Shown here: positions 34,053 to 45,227 of the stretch, piece by piece
Layout: every line of letters starts with the position of its first letter
Position numbering within the stretch: the stretch's first letter is position 1
Assembly: GCA_026075535.2 (NCBI GenBank)
Contig: AP026541.1
Location: 8,184,001-8,248,000, forward strand
From: Tricholoma matsutake
Taxonomy: Eukaryota; Basidiomycota; Agaricomycetes; Agaricales; Tricholomataceae
Direction of reading: 5' to 3'
Length of the DNA: 64,000 nucleotides
Position numbers and translations under genes: made by a program
The notes under the pieces: model-generated
The model's input: the letters and a program-made list of their open reading frames with translations, nothing else
Database searches by the model: none
What the model was told of the DNA's origin: nothing

Positions 34053-35233
34053 TCGCTGCGAATAGAAAAATCCTGCTCCTCTACAACTTCTGACTTGATC
34101 TCCTCTGCAACCTGATCCTTTGCTTCCTCGACATCTAGTGCCAACAAGTCTTGGAGGAGTTTATCCTGCCCCTCAGGGGTGAGCATGCAGATATCCTGAT
34201 GATGGGGACATGCTCTGGCCCTGTGCCCAGTTTCCCCACAGCAGTAGCAGAGATCCAACCTATGTGCATGGCTGTGGGCTGCATCAACATCCATTGGTAC
34301 CAGAACATTGATGGCTGGTGTGGGAGTCTGACAAACAGGAATCAGGTTATGGCAGGGAGGGGTTCGATTGAAGGTGTAGGGTGCATGAGTGGTAGTTGGA
34401 GCATGGAATGCAGCATTATCATCTGCCAGGCACCCTTCCAACATCTGTGCAATCTGGTCCTGAATTTCTCAATTGAGGCCCCATCGGAACTTCACCACCA
34501 CTGGTAGCCTACTCCCATATCCTGCCATGTCCACAAAATCCTTAAATTTGTCAATATAATCATCCACAGATTGATGTGCCTGGTGGTAAGAGGATGACTC
34601 AAGCTGTGTCACTGCTCAGTGGTGCTCATTGAGGGGACAAAAGTGGTGTACAAACTCTGCTCAAAAGTCACCCCAAGTGGAGAAAGTTAGAGAACCAAGC
34701 TCTTTAGTTTGGCACAGAATATGGTCCACATAGAGATAGGCGCATTCAGATTTCATGTATGTGAAGGCCCAATAAATTTTTGCAGCCTCATCAACAAATT
34801 GATGCGACTGGAGACTGATGTACAACTCGCAGGAATTAAGGAATGCATGCCCCTGCACATGCGCGCCATTAAATTCGGTGGGGGGAGACAGTTTGATCTG
34901 GGCATGCTCCTTAGTGGGCATGTTCGGCAGTGCATCATTGTTGGGTGCGCTTGGAGTCGCAATAGGGGGAATATTGGTCATAGAGTTAGTCTGGAGGGTC
35001 CTGACAAAGTTTTTGATCTTAGATTTAAGTGAATCGATTTGCATGCATATTCTGGTAACGTCACTTTCAAGCGCGTCAAGGTGCTCTGATGTGTCCATGT
35101 TGCTAGGGGGTGCATTTGGCAAAAATGGTGGCGCACTAAAGGCAGGACTGTTGGGAATGGTGTGTAGGGAGTCTGTGGAGCTTTGGGAAGCATCGTCCAC
35201 TCTGTACCTGCCTATCTTGGGCAGTGCATTCAT
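34049..35233 (-). pseudogene. A2 gag, broken
   Basis: Starts MNALPKIGRYRVDDASQSSTDS, giving the likely family-A gag start. Coiled-coil-like SDVTRICMQIDSLKSKIKNF, then capsid ELYISLQSHQFVDEAAKIYWAFTYMKSE. The frame breaks at TGA near 34659 and again to 34444. Zinc knuckle CYCCGETGHRARACPH near 34210-34257. An internal gap near 34410-34440 removes part of the linker seen in A1. Confidence 0.87.
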
Positions 35234-35262
35234 GATTTTGGGCCTTGGAGAGAGTTTTCTAC

Positions 35263-35698
35263 TATAAGAGCAACCTCAGCCTCTAGCAAAGGAAAATCAG
35301 AAGTTAAAATTATACTACATATTACAGGGATTGGGGGCACACCTAGCAAAGGGAGATCTGAAGAGAAAACTCTAAGGATCCCTTTGCCAATGCCTAGTAT
35401 ATGTGAAGACAGCAAAAATCAAATAATAATCTAAAAATAGAAAAGGCGGAGATAGGCAGATCAAGGCCACCAAATGACATCATACCAAGGGGTAGATGTC
35501 AGAAGGGGTGCTCCACCTCTAAATATAAAACTGTCAACATGCACAAACATGATAGAAAGGAAAATTAGTAATAAAATCCAGAAAAATCATAGAAAATAAA
35601 GAATAGAAGGAAATGAAGTGAGGAAACATATAGAATGAATGTAAGAAATAGGAGAAACACACAGGGCACCCCCCTGAGTCCCCCCTAGTCCCCTTACA
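35263..35698 (-). repeat. A2 5' LTR
   Basis: 436 bp, complete tips. Carries the ACTCAGG insertion of the A0/A2 subfamily next to the G-run. Borders TSD ATGGC at 35699. Confidence 0.9.
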
Positions 35699-36581
35699 AT
35701 GGCCATTCCAGCTCCAGGAACTACTGGAAAACCGTTTGCATCCCCCAGCCATCCCCTGCTTGACTCCCTTGCCCCCATTATGCACCATGAGCCTACCATG
35801 ACCCCTCATGTGTCCACAGGACCTGCCACGTCATGAAGGCCAAGCCCCCCCCCCCTGCTCTGCCCCACTCAATACCATGGGCCACAGCTGTAAAATGATG
35901 GAGCATGCACCTTGACCCACCAGAACATCTTCAAACGTGTTCCAATCACCCAGCTCACCTCAAACCTCCCAGAAACATGCCATTGTGCCACCATCTGCAT
36001 GCTACACCCCTACCACATCACCAACAATGCCATGGACACCTATCAACACCTGCCATCCATTCCCCACACCTGCCATCACCCCCACAGTCACCATTTTACA
36101 CCGCCTGCCTCTTGTCCCATGCCCTTCGAGCCCTGTACCACCGCATTCAACCCCCATGCCTACTGTTTCATCTGGGCTGACAATGCCATGTTGTTACCCA
36201 TTCACTGCCTGCACCTTCCACCTTCACCATCCTCATCAGCCCCTACCATGTCCTGAGCCCCAGCCATGTCCCCAGCTGCAGAAGCCTTACTGTGATGAAC
36301 AGAAATGCTACCCTGCCCACTGTACTCCCTCCTCGTCATCACCATGTTGCCAACTGTTGGCATCACCCCATCAATTGTCAATCAATTTTGCTACATCCAT
36401 GCCCTCATCAACCTGTCCATGTCCTCGTCAACCTGTCAATTTTACCACATCCACACCCTTGTCAATCCTGTCCACGCATGCCCTAGTCAACCCTGTCCAT
36501 GCCCTGTTCAACCCCCAAAATATACTAAGTTCCTTACATCTCTTGTTCTCTTTGAGTGTTGGAAGCTCCCGCTTCCTTCCA
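35699..36581 (+). mobile_element. C2 (family C), right piece with truncated 3' LTR
   Basis: Resumes the family-C interior: CCCCCATTATGCACCA near 35777 matches C1 near 7846. Short GTCAACCTGTCC-type repeats near 36370-36510 match C4 (minus strand) near 47960-48070. It ends in the last ~66 bp of a family-C LTR (36516-36581, AAAATATACTAAG...CTTCCTTCCA). Again the LTR start is missing, as in C1. No autonomous genes. Confidence 0.75.
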
Positions 36582-37000
36582 TTCTGTTGAGAAATTCAGT
36601 GTCATCTAGAAGACATTACTCTGTTGGTGTTGCCAAAGACATTCAAAGGACAACTTGGCCTTTCCTTGCTTCACAAAGGCTCCACATCAGTTACAAACAG
36701 ATCCATTCCCATTCGAGTTGGAGGCATTAGTGGTATCATAAGGTGATTGATTTTCTTTACTAGTAGATGAACATGAAGAACAAACATAAGGAGAAGGAGT
36801 GTTTTGAGATAGTACACAATTTACAGTGTCAGATCTCCATTGTAGTAGCAGGTTAGAAAGGAGAATGCACCTCTAGGAGTTCCAGAGACATGAAAATATG
36901 ATCAAAAATAGATAACACAATAATGTGATAATGAGTCAAATTCTGCTGAGTGAGCCAAACAAGCCATGCAATCACCTTATATGGTATACCCCCCCCCTCC
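36582..37000. other. Unassigned 420-bp spacer
   Basis: Between the end of C2 and the LINE. No convincing gene on either strand. A short minus-strand frame near 36630-36800 has four Cys in CSSC / CNxCG-like order but is broken by stops. A C-run lies at about 36990. Confidence 0.4.
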
Positions 37001-37061
37001 CCCTCCATGGGAACAGACGTCCATGATCGGTGGATCTGACACCTCTTGCCACAATCACTGA

Positions 37062-37400
37062 ATGAGCTTTGATACCCCTATCAACTTTCCGCCTCTTGTT
37101 CATCCCCCGCACCGTGGACGATGGTACCAAGCAACCTATATGGCAACTACAGGGTGCACCAGTATCAAAGACCATTGGGTTTGGCTTTACATCATTCACC
37201 AGACAACCTTCCTAGTGGACCAGGTTATGAGACTCAAACTGGACACTATGCCCTTCAGCTGTGTATGGTGCAAAGTGGAAACCCATAGCAGTGAGAACTG
37301 TCCTCTCCCTGATATAGACAACTGGAAAGGCCCAACCCCCAGTCATGGGCACATCACCCCCAACCCCCCTGTCCATGGAAAGGAGAAACATAAACAATGA
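37062..37400 (+). pseudogene. LINE ORF1-like zinc knuckle remnant
   Basis: A 112-codon frame containing FSCVWCKVETHSSENCPLPD, a CCHC knuckle (C-x2-C-x4-H-x4-C) typical of gag-like ORF1 proteins that bind LINE RNA. The frame is open in part only; neighbouring frames 37475-37798 are probably linker. Assignment depends on position upstream of the endonuclease. Confidence 0.6.
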
Positions 37401-37861
37401 CATGCTAAATAATTCCATATATCTGATCACTTCAAGTAACTTACTCTGAATATACTACTTTGTACCATTAATACATGTCTTCTCTGGGTACTAAACCCCA
37501 ATGTGTTTCGGGACACATCTCTTACTCTTTCCATAAGGAACAGTTGCACAACACTTGCTGTGGGGCCCTCCACCCTATGACAAATGTAATGACCTTATAC
37601 ACTAGGCTCTGGGGGAAGCCCAACCAAACTGCAGAAACTGGGTTCAAGCCGCCCAAATGCCCTCAACCTACTGCAGCCCCCAAGACCCCTGTACAACTCA
37701 GCCTGGCTGGCCTGTACAGGCACTCATGCCCCAAACAACCAATCCCAACTTTGTCGCACCTCAGGCACCCCATCAAGAGTTCCTGGAAGGAGTTCTGAGG
37801 CACATGCAGCTCACACCTGAGGAAAGGAACTCTACAAGACCACACTGCAGGGCCACACCAG

Positions 37862-40800
37862 ATGGCAGAATATGAAACCACCCTGGGGAACCAGACCCTT
37901 CTATTGAGCAGAACCCAAGAAACAAATCTTGTGCAGCACCAAACCACACCCAATAGACAAACTACTCAGCCCCATGCCCCAGATTACGATGCTGGAAGTG
38001 AACCCCTCGACAATAACCCTGTCCAGAATTCTGGGAAAGAGGACCCATTAGGGGAACAATGGGACAACATCCCAAGCTCTGATGGCATACAACCAGATGA
38101 ACCAAGCCACCACCAAGCCCCAACCTCACAACAATGGAATAGACACCAGAAAAATGTCCAGGCAAGCTTGAAAATTGTGTCCCTAAATATCAAGGGCTAT
38201 GGCCAAACAGGTCAAGGTTTGAAATGGCTACATGTCAATCAGCTAGTGAGAGAACAACGCATTGGAGTATTAGCAATACAAGAAACTCACATGAAGAGGA
38301 CTGATGGAAGGAAACCGAAGACCTGTTCGACAAATGCCTACAAATACTTGCATCTGCAGACCCTACTAACCCAACCCAAAAGGCTGGAGTTGTGTTAGTC
38401 CTAAACAAGGCCTTTGTTGACACTGAACATGTAGTCCAGCATGAAATAATACCCAGATGAGCCCTCCTAGTAACACTCAACTGGAGCATGGAAACAAAAC
38501 TTACAATCCTAGTCATCTATGCACCAAACCTTCCTACCAGCAATGCCAAACCCTGGGAGAACATAAACATCTCCCTCACCAATAAGTGCTGGCTTCCCTG
38601 GCCCCAGATCATGTTAGGTGACTTCAACATGGTTGAAGATTCTCCCTATGCATGCAGAGAGGTCCTGATCTCCCAAAACTCTTAGAGAACTGAAGTGAAC
38701 CCTACAGCTTTGAGATGGCTGGTGCTCCACCTTCCCTGACACAAAATTCTACACTTTCCACCAAACCTCAACTGGTACCCAGTCCCAAATTGACTGAATC
38801 TATGTAATGAACAACCTATTAGAACAATCTCAGAGGTGGGAAACTAATCCCACCGGAATCCCAAATGCTGACCACTGGATGGTCTCCACAAACCTATCAA
38901 ACAATGCCATTTCTGAATCAGGGAAAGGTAGATGGTCCATATCCCCAAGAATATATAAGGATGCCACCTTTAAGAGGACAGTTAGAGAAACTGGTAAAGG
39001 ACCAACCGAAAAACTCCACAATTACGCTCCTGTGCAGCAAACAACAGAAAATAACCCCCAAACAATTTACACTGAATTCACACTCATGATAATGAAAGAA
39101 GCCAGAAGAAGAGAATGAGCAATGACCAAGGTAACACAGGAATCACAGCTACTTCAAGATAACCTCAAAGAGCTGCAAAATGGTCCTCAGGACAAAGGAG
39201 TCCACATCCAGACCCATGAACTCACCAAAAAGATAACCCAGCTAGAGAGATGGTGCCACCAAAATGTACAAAAAGGCCTACAAATTAAAAACTGACTTGA
39301 GGGAGAAACAATGTCAAAATACTGGATCAGATCCAATAAAGTGATAAAACCCAGAGACCTCATATTTGCTCTCAAGAAGCCTGAGCACACCCTAAATGCT
39401 GAGGGACAAAACCCTGAGACCCACGAGAAAACCCACAGAGGATGGTGGAACTAGCCAAGGAATACCATGACAACCTACAGAACCAGGGATGTGATGGGAG
39501 AGACCCAGGGACAAGAGACCAATCAATTGATGACATCCTACTAGAGTGCATCAAAACTGAGCCCAACAACACTGACTCCCAGACTATGAGCTCACTGATT
39601 ACAAGAGACGAAGTAATGACAGCCTTGAAACTCTCTGATAATGATACAGCTGCCAGTCTTGATGGTGCAACCTACAAGATGTGGAAGTCAATTGCCCAGA
39701 AACAAGAGCCACATGGAACAGAAGAACCTTGTGACATCATCCATCTCATGACCGCAGTGTTCAATGACATAGAACAACATGGAACCACCCCAGAGTCCCA
39801 CTTTGCTGATGGGTGGATGTGCCCAATATACAAAATTTGATAACTACCATCCAATAACCTTACTCAACACTGATTACAAGCTGATGACAAAGGTCCTTGC
39901 AATGTGCCTTGCCAAAGTACATCCCTACTACACAAGAGCCAAGCCAGTTTTGTGCCTGGCAGACAGATATCTGAACAAACCCAACTGATCAGAATGGTCC
40001 TAAATTATGCAGAAGCAACTGAGGGAAATGGTATGATTGTTGCCCTTGACCAAGCAAAAGCATATGACAAACTTGAACACAACTATCTGTGGAAAACACT
40101 CAAGGCTTTCAAAATACCAGACCACTTCATACACACTGTACAAAGCCTATACTCCCATGCCTCGACCAAGGTGATGATAAATGGATGCTTGAGCTCCAGT
40201 TTCCATGTAACCAGAGGTGTAAACCAAGGAGACCCCTTATCCTGCCTCCTCTTCAACCTGGGTATTGAACCCCTGTTAAGAAAATCTGACATGAAAGGAC
40301 TAACAGTTCCCAGAACTGAAGAGAGACTCATTGCAACCCTATTTGCTGATGACACAATGACCTTTCTTGCTGAAACTGACTCCCTAACTGACCTGAACAA
40401 AATCCTTGATCAATGGTGCCTAGCTGCTGGAGCACAATTTAATACAACCAAAACACAAATAATACCCATGGGCAACAAAACCTTTAGAGAGAAGCTTGTC
40501 CAAGAAAGAAGGGCCAGAGATGAACACGAAAAGATCCCGGAGAGAATTCATATCGCAAAGGATGGAGAATCAATCTAAATCCTAGGTGCCTGGCTTGGAA
40601 ACAATGCCCCTGAAACTGCACCCTGGTCCCCAATCATTGAGAAAATTGACAATGCCCTCGCAGGTTGGGACCACTCCAAACCCACAATCGAAGGGCAAAA
40701 ATTGCTGGTACAGATGATTGTTGGAGGCTACATGCAATACCTCACTCAGGTACAACAAATGCCCAAATCAATAGAAAAACAAATTCAGAAAAACAAATTC

Positions 40801-42827
40801 AGAAAACCATACGCACCTTCATCTGGAGTGACAAGAAAAGCCCTGTAAAGGAAAGTATGCTCCTGGCACCCAAGGAACTGGGGGGGAGGGGCCTACTTGA
40901 TGTACAAGAAATGAAGTGATCCAGCTGATGTGGTTGAGGAGTTACCTAAACCTAGGCCCACTACACGTGCTATGGGCTGATGCCATAATAATAATGAATA
41001 CACCTAAAACAGAGCAAAACATCAGACATGAGATGCGCCAAAATACTTTCCTACAAACATGGAAAACCTACACCCGGAACTGGCACCCAAACAACAAGAA
41101 TCCGATAGAAATAAAAAACATGATGGATGCCGCCAAGAAGTACGGAACACGAATGGAAATCCTCACAACGACTAAGGAAGTCGTGAAGCAATTACCAATA
41201 TGGTACCATGCCCAAGCCGACAGGAAAATCCATCAGTTGATAGCCTCCCATAACAGTAAATACCTCCTCAAGATTCATAACATATCAACTGCCGGCGACA
41301 CTGCTAATTACAGACTTACGAATGGCCACCAGGATTCCTGGTACTGCAGATGTAATGCATGCGCAACCATCCGCGACACTGGCTGTGAACACCCTTCAGA
41401 CTGTATTAAATTAGCAAACAATCTTTTAGAGACCTTGCCTCCAAGATGGAACCCAGCAAAAATCCCCATTGTAAACGCCCCCGAAAATGACACTGACGAT
41501 TGGATCACATTCCTCCCATCGCTTGTAACCGCTGCGACAATTAAGGACATTTTCCGAGTCTTCACTGAAGGTGAACAACATGGAGCCCTCGTAAACACTG
41601 AGATCGAACCAGGACCCAGAATTATGGTCGCAACTGATGGCTATACCCTTGACACCGGTACCACTGCAGCCCGAGCGGGTGCAGGTATCTCATACCGAGA
41701 AAACGACCCAAGGAACAAATCCCTCCGACTCCCCTCAGCACCCCCCCAGACAAACCAGGTAGCCGAACTCACCGCAATCAAGTTTGCTGCGGACGAAAAC
41801 AATGGAACCCCAAACCTATATGTCGAGAGCAACTCTAAATACGCAATCAATGCACTCACCCGGAACCTGACACGAAACGAAGACCTAGGATACATGGGAA
41901 TGGCAAATGCAGAAATTCTCCAAGCCACCGCCGCTACCCTACGAAACAAGAAAGGAAAAACCCTGCTCAAATGGGTCAAAGGTCACCGGCACAAGAGAAA
42001 TGAAGAAGCAAACCAACACTTCGGCTAACAGGCGCGAAACTAAGCAAATTAACACAATCCCTAGCATACAAGGGCATTCGGCAGAAAAAGTTACAATCCG
42101 AGTCACATCAGCGGAGGGCCACGGCGGAAATGATTGACCAAATTCAAAATGAAGTGGAGGATGCAACCGGAAAAATCCCCAGCGAAGACCAGATCTGGAA
42201 AGCCACCAGACACAAGGACTTCTCGAGAAACGCACGATACTTCCTATGGATGACCGCACACAACGCATATAGAATCGGTAAATACTGGCTCAAAGAAAAC
42301 TTCCGAGAAGAGATTCGAGACAGGTGCGAATGTCCACACTGTGGTGTCCCCGAAACGATGGATCACATCCTAACTCGATGCGAGTCCCCAGGACAAAAAG
42401 AAGTTTGGGAACTAGCCGAGAAAATGTGGGCCAGAGAAAACCTCGAATGTCAACCCTGGATATAAGCTGCGCCCTAGCCCAATTCAAAACAAACTGTGGA
42501 AAACGTACTCCCGGAGCGGACCGACTCTGGAGAATTCTCGTTTCTGAATCTGCTCACCTAATCTGGAAGATACGCTGTGAGAGGGTAATAAGAAATGGAA
42601 ACGTTCCATCTATGCCAGAAGAGATAATTATAAGAAACAAGTGGTATAAGATGATGGACCACCGCTTGGAGACTGACTGCTGCATGAAGAGCCTCAAATC
42701 ATCCAAAGTGGTAACCTATACATGGAAAAATACCCTCGAGAACGAGGAAGACCTCCCCAGCAACTGGACAGAGGTAAGCGGGGTTTTAGTGGGTAGGAGC
42801 TGGTCGATGCGAGAGGGCGTGGGTTAA
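37862..42827 (+). pseudogene. LINE ORF2: endonuclease, RT, RNase H, Cys/His tail
   Basis: Endonuclease: LKIVSLNIKGYG (38165-38210) and IGVLAIQETHMK (Glu), then frameshift, IMLGDFNMVED near 38610-38640 and NADHWMVS near 38865. RT: DQAKAYDKLEHNYLW (catalytic Asp) near 40047, VNQGDPLSCLLFNLGIEPL near 40222, LFADDTMTFL near 40340 with FADD intact. Post-RT: FIWSDKKSPVKESMLLAPKELGGRGLLDV. RNase H: VATDGYTLDTGT, VAELTAIKFA, VESNSKYAI (usual Asp replaced by Asn) and LKWVKGHRHKRNEEANQ. C-terminal CPHCGVPETMDHILTRC near 42330-42380, then a frameshift and LWRILVSESAHLIWKIRCERVIRNG. Several frameshifts and stops; dead. Confidence 0.88.
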
Positions 42828-43022
42828 GCCACGCTCTCGCGCTTGATCCGGCTGAGTCCCACACTTTGTGCGTAAATGCATTTCCTCGCGGTATCTACAC
42901 TTCACCATCCTACTCTAAGGTTATGACTCCTTGGAACCCCTAGCGCGCAACGGGGCTGTAACTTTGTTAGGGCCCAATGCCTCCCCCCGTGGGAAACGCT
43001 CCACCAAATAAAAAATAAAAAA

Positions 43023-43680
43023 CACAACCTAACTGACAGCACTGGCAGGATATAGGATCCCCTGGCTATTCCTACCCTAGAAAGCCATTGCAAGGGCGCA
43101 GCGCGCCCCCGTGACTTCAACAAGCACACCTCCTGCCAGTGCGAGTCCTATACCAGCCTTGCGCATTGGCTGTTCTTGTATGGCATGATGTATCCTCTGT
43201 CCTTTTCTGAGCTTCACATGCAGCACTGTCAGGGTCTCTTAATGTTGATGCAATCGTTTCCTTGTCCAAGGCGTCTATCAGCGTGCAAAGAAACGAGCGC
43301 GTTCGAACAGAATGATACTTGGAATTGCAGTCGATTCCTGGCATGTCACACATGCTTTCTATTCCCTGCGTTCAGTCTTCTCCGCGTCTGGACACGCTGC
43401 TTTCCGAACTTGCATAAAGCTGTGCGATGTTGCAACAGAAGGTCTGGAATCTTCTTGCGTCAGGGCCTCCGGTGGGATTATCTTCGACGAGTTTGCAGTC
43501 ATGTTAGGGACAGTAACTTCTATCATCTAGACACAACGTTATAACAGGTCATCATCCATCGTCACTAAAGTTATGTAGATACTCCAAGTCCAGGCATGTA
43601 CCTATAGAAATGTCACAATCCATTCACATTGATCCCAACACTTTTGATCAACGCCTATGACCAGTTCGTTAGCAAAAACA
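43023..43680. other. Intergenic stretch with possible gene fragment
   Basis: Between the LINE tail and the LEA_2-like gene. CpG-normal like the host genes. A plus-strand open stretch (up to 43530, ILGIAVDSWHVTHAFYSLRSVFSASG...) and a minus-strand one (43117-43353) overlap; neither shows a domain I recognise, and neither has clear splice sites linking it to more coding sequence. May be a host gene end truncated by the LINE. Confidence 0.3.
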
Positions 43681-44951
43681 TTAAAGTACATCGAGTGAGC
43701 GTACCGCAAGATCGGAAGCAGAAATAGGACACGGAAAATTGAAAGAATTCGAAACCACCGGCGATATTGGTATAAACAAGATTAGGAGCTTGAGCTGGGA
43801 TGAGAACCAACAAGTGGCCTCAGTACTTGTCATTCCGAGCCCAATCACCACTTACAGTTATCTTGTATTGCACAGAGATATTGCTTTTAGTGCCGACCAC
43901 GCCACATTTCTGCGCCAGATCTTGTAGAATCTGGTATTGGGGGTCTAAATAAGTTTGGTAGTTGATCGTAAAGGGAAACGTCAGGTTGGTCTGTGCTTTA
44001 GAGTGGATCACAACGTGGTTGAGAAGTCCTTGTCCGACGTTGGTGTTATTGATAGGATAAAAGATCTGGGCGAGGAGATGAGATAATGGTATTGTAAATA
44101 ACTCATAGGAGACTTGCGTCGGCCTTGATTTGCTGAAAATCAATGGAAAAATAGTTCGGATTATTGACACTAGAGTAGAAAATGAGTCCAAGTCATCGGC
44201 TGCTTGAAGTGAATTACGATATGTTGACCCCTAGGTTGACGGTTAATCCATTTTGCTGCAATTGAATCTGAAATGAAATGTTAATTGTGAGCCAAAATTA
44301 AAGCTGAATATGAACTTACAGCACTTCCATTCTGTATTACAGTGCCCACCTGGCCAATTGAGACGCTTGGAGGGCGTACCCACTGACAAAGACAAAGACA
44401 TCAGGCTGAGGAATGAGTGAAAGAAAGATAGCTACCAGGATAAGTGCGAGCACTATGCTAACGAAAAGCAGGATAGCAATCATGATCGTGCAGCAGCAGA
44501 ACCTCCCAATGCAGCGCCCTCGTCCACCCTTCATAGGAGTTACAACAATTCCAGCTATGTTTATCCACCAGGAAAGTAATCACCTTTGTCCATAGCTTCC
44601 CTTGGTGATCGTATCTATAGTTTCGTAAGGCGCGCGCGGTCCTTCAACGAAATCTAGTTTCATATGTTGTCGATATAAATTGTTTATGTGCGGTACGCAC
44701 CTCTCTCCTCCTGCAGGTGTGAAGCCGTCCGGGCTGACTATACCTTCCTTTCCTCCAGGATTTCGCTGAGACGGACCACGTTGAGGAGAAGGTGCTCGAG
44801 GCTCGTCTGTATATCTGCTCCCGTAGTTGTCATAAGTTGGATCTATTTCTCCTTGCTCGTAAGTCTGGTAGGGTTGCTGCGATGAATAAGGGTTGAAGTT
44901 GTGTTCATGCACATTGTTTTGCAGGTCATAGGGATCTCGGTAAGCAACCAT
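43681..44951 (-). CDS. Single-pass membrane protein with LEA_2-like domain (8 exons)
   Basis: Exons: 44951-44701, 44614-44584, 44528-44436, 44382-44320, 44267-44218, 44169-44118, 44065-43856, 43794-43681; total 864 nt, 287 aa. The N-terminus (1-83) is Tyr/Gln/Pro-rich and cytosolic-looking. RYDHQGKLWTKGGRGRC precedes a Cys-rich TM helix (~105-127, CCCTIMIAILLFVSIVLALILW). Then a beta-rich domain: GTVIQNGSAIQLQQNGLTVNLGVN, NNPNYFSIDFQQIKAD, FYPINNTNVGQGLL, and an end VVSNSFNFPCPISASD, the pattern I know from fungal LEA_2 proteins. Intron 6 (44117-44066) is a GC-AG intron (GCAAGT); the others are GT-AG, 48-86 nt. Role unknown; membrane or vacuole association is inference. Confidence 0.82.
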
Positions 44952-45066
44952 TCTGAACGAATCAAGACGACAGCAAGTTGGAGTGAAAGTTCAGGAATCA
45001 GGACTGCGGACGTCACCGCCACAACTTTTTGGGTGACAACGGCTGGCACTGCCTCGACAATACAGA

Positions 45067-45072
45067 TATATA
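45067..45072 (-). promoter_or_regulatory. TATA-like box for the LEA_2-like gene
   Basis: TATATA about 116 nt upstream of the ATG at 44951 on the minus strand, in the 276-bp gap between the two host genes. Position is plausible; no experimental support. Confidence 0.4.
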
Positions 45073-45227
45073 GTAGTAAGATAAACATTTTGGATCTTGT
45101 CGCACTGAGACTGCGTGGAGTGTCGTGGGACGGCGAACGTTTTACACCGAATCATGGATAACATTCAATACATACGAATTTAAACAGAACCATCATTTAT
45201 TTAATCACAGGTACCAACATGATGCCC

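Larger units (their letters stand above)
29792..35698 (-). mobile_element. Ty3/Gypsy chromovirus A2 (family A), minus strand
   Basis: Perfect TSD ATGGC (29787-29791 and 35699-35703). Full-length organisation of about 5.9 kb, gag to chromodomain on the minus strand, but heavily CpG-depleted and full of stops and frameshifts. LTRs are unequal because the 3' copy (left) lost its first ~40 bp and a short internal stretch. Older than A1 by sequence decay. Confidence 0.92.
37000..43022 (+). mobile_element. LINE (non-LTR) retrotransposon with APE endonuclease, RT and RNase H
   Basis: Two-part organisation: a gag-like zinc knuckle region, then a long ORF2 with endonuclease, RT, RNase H and a C-terminal Cys/His motif. 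It ends in a 3' tail CAAATAAAAAATAAAAAA (43005-43022), an A-rich LINE end. The arrangement resembles the Tad1-type LINEs of fungi, though clade assignment by eye is tentative. The 5' end is not defined; 37000 is approximate. The left two-thirds is CpG-poor, the right third (from ~41000) CpG-normal. Confidence 0.85.

Noticed and set aside
43023..43560. Confident host gene between LINE and LEA_2-like gene
   Set aside because: Open stretches on both strands are short, without domains or convincing splice sites.
44100..44130. Frameshift in the LEA_2-like gene
   Set aside because: A GC-AG intron at 44117-44066 removes the apparent shift and keeps conserved residues and total length in frame.
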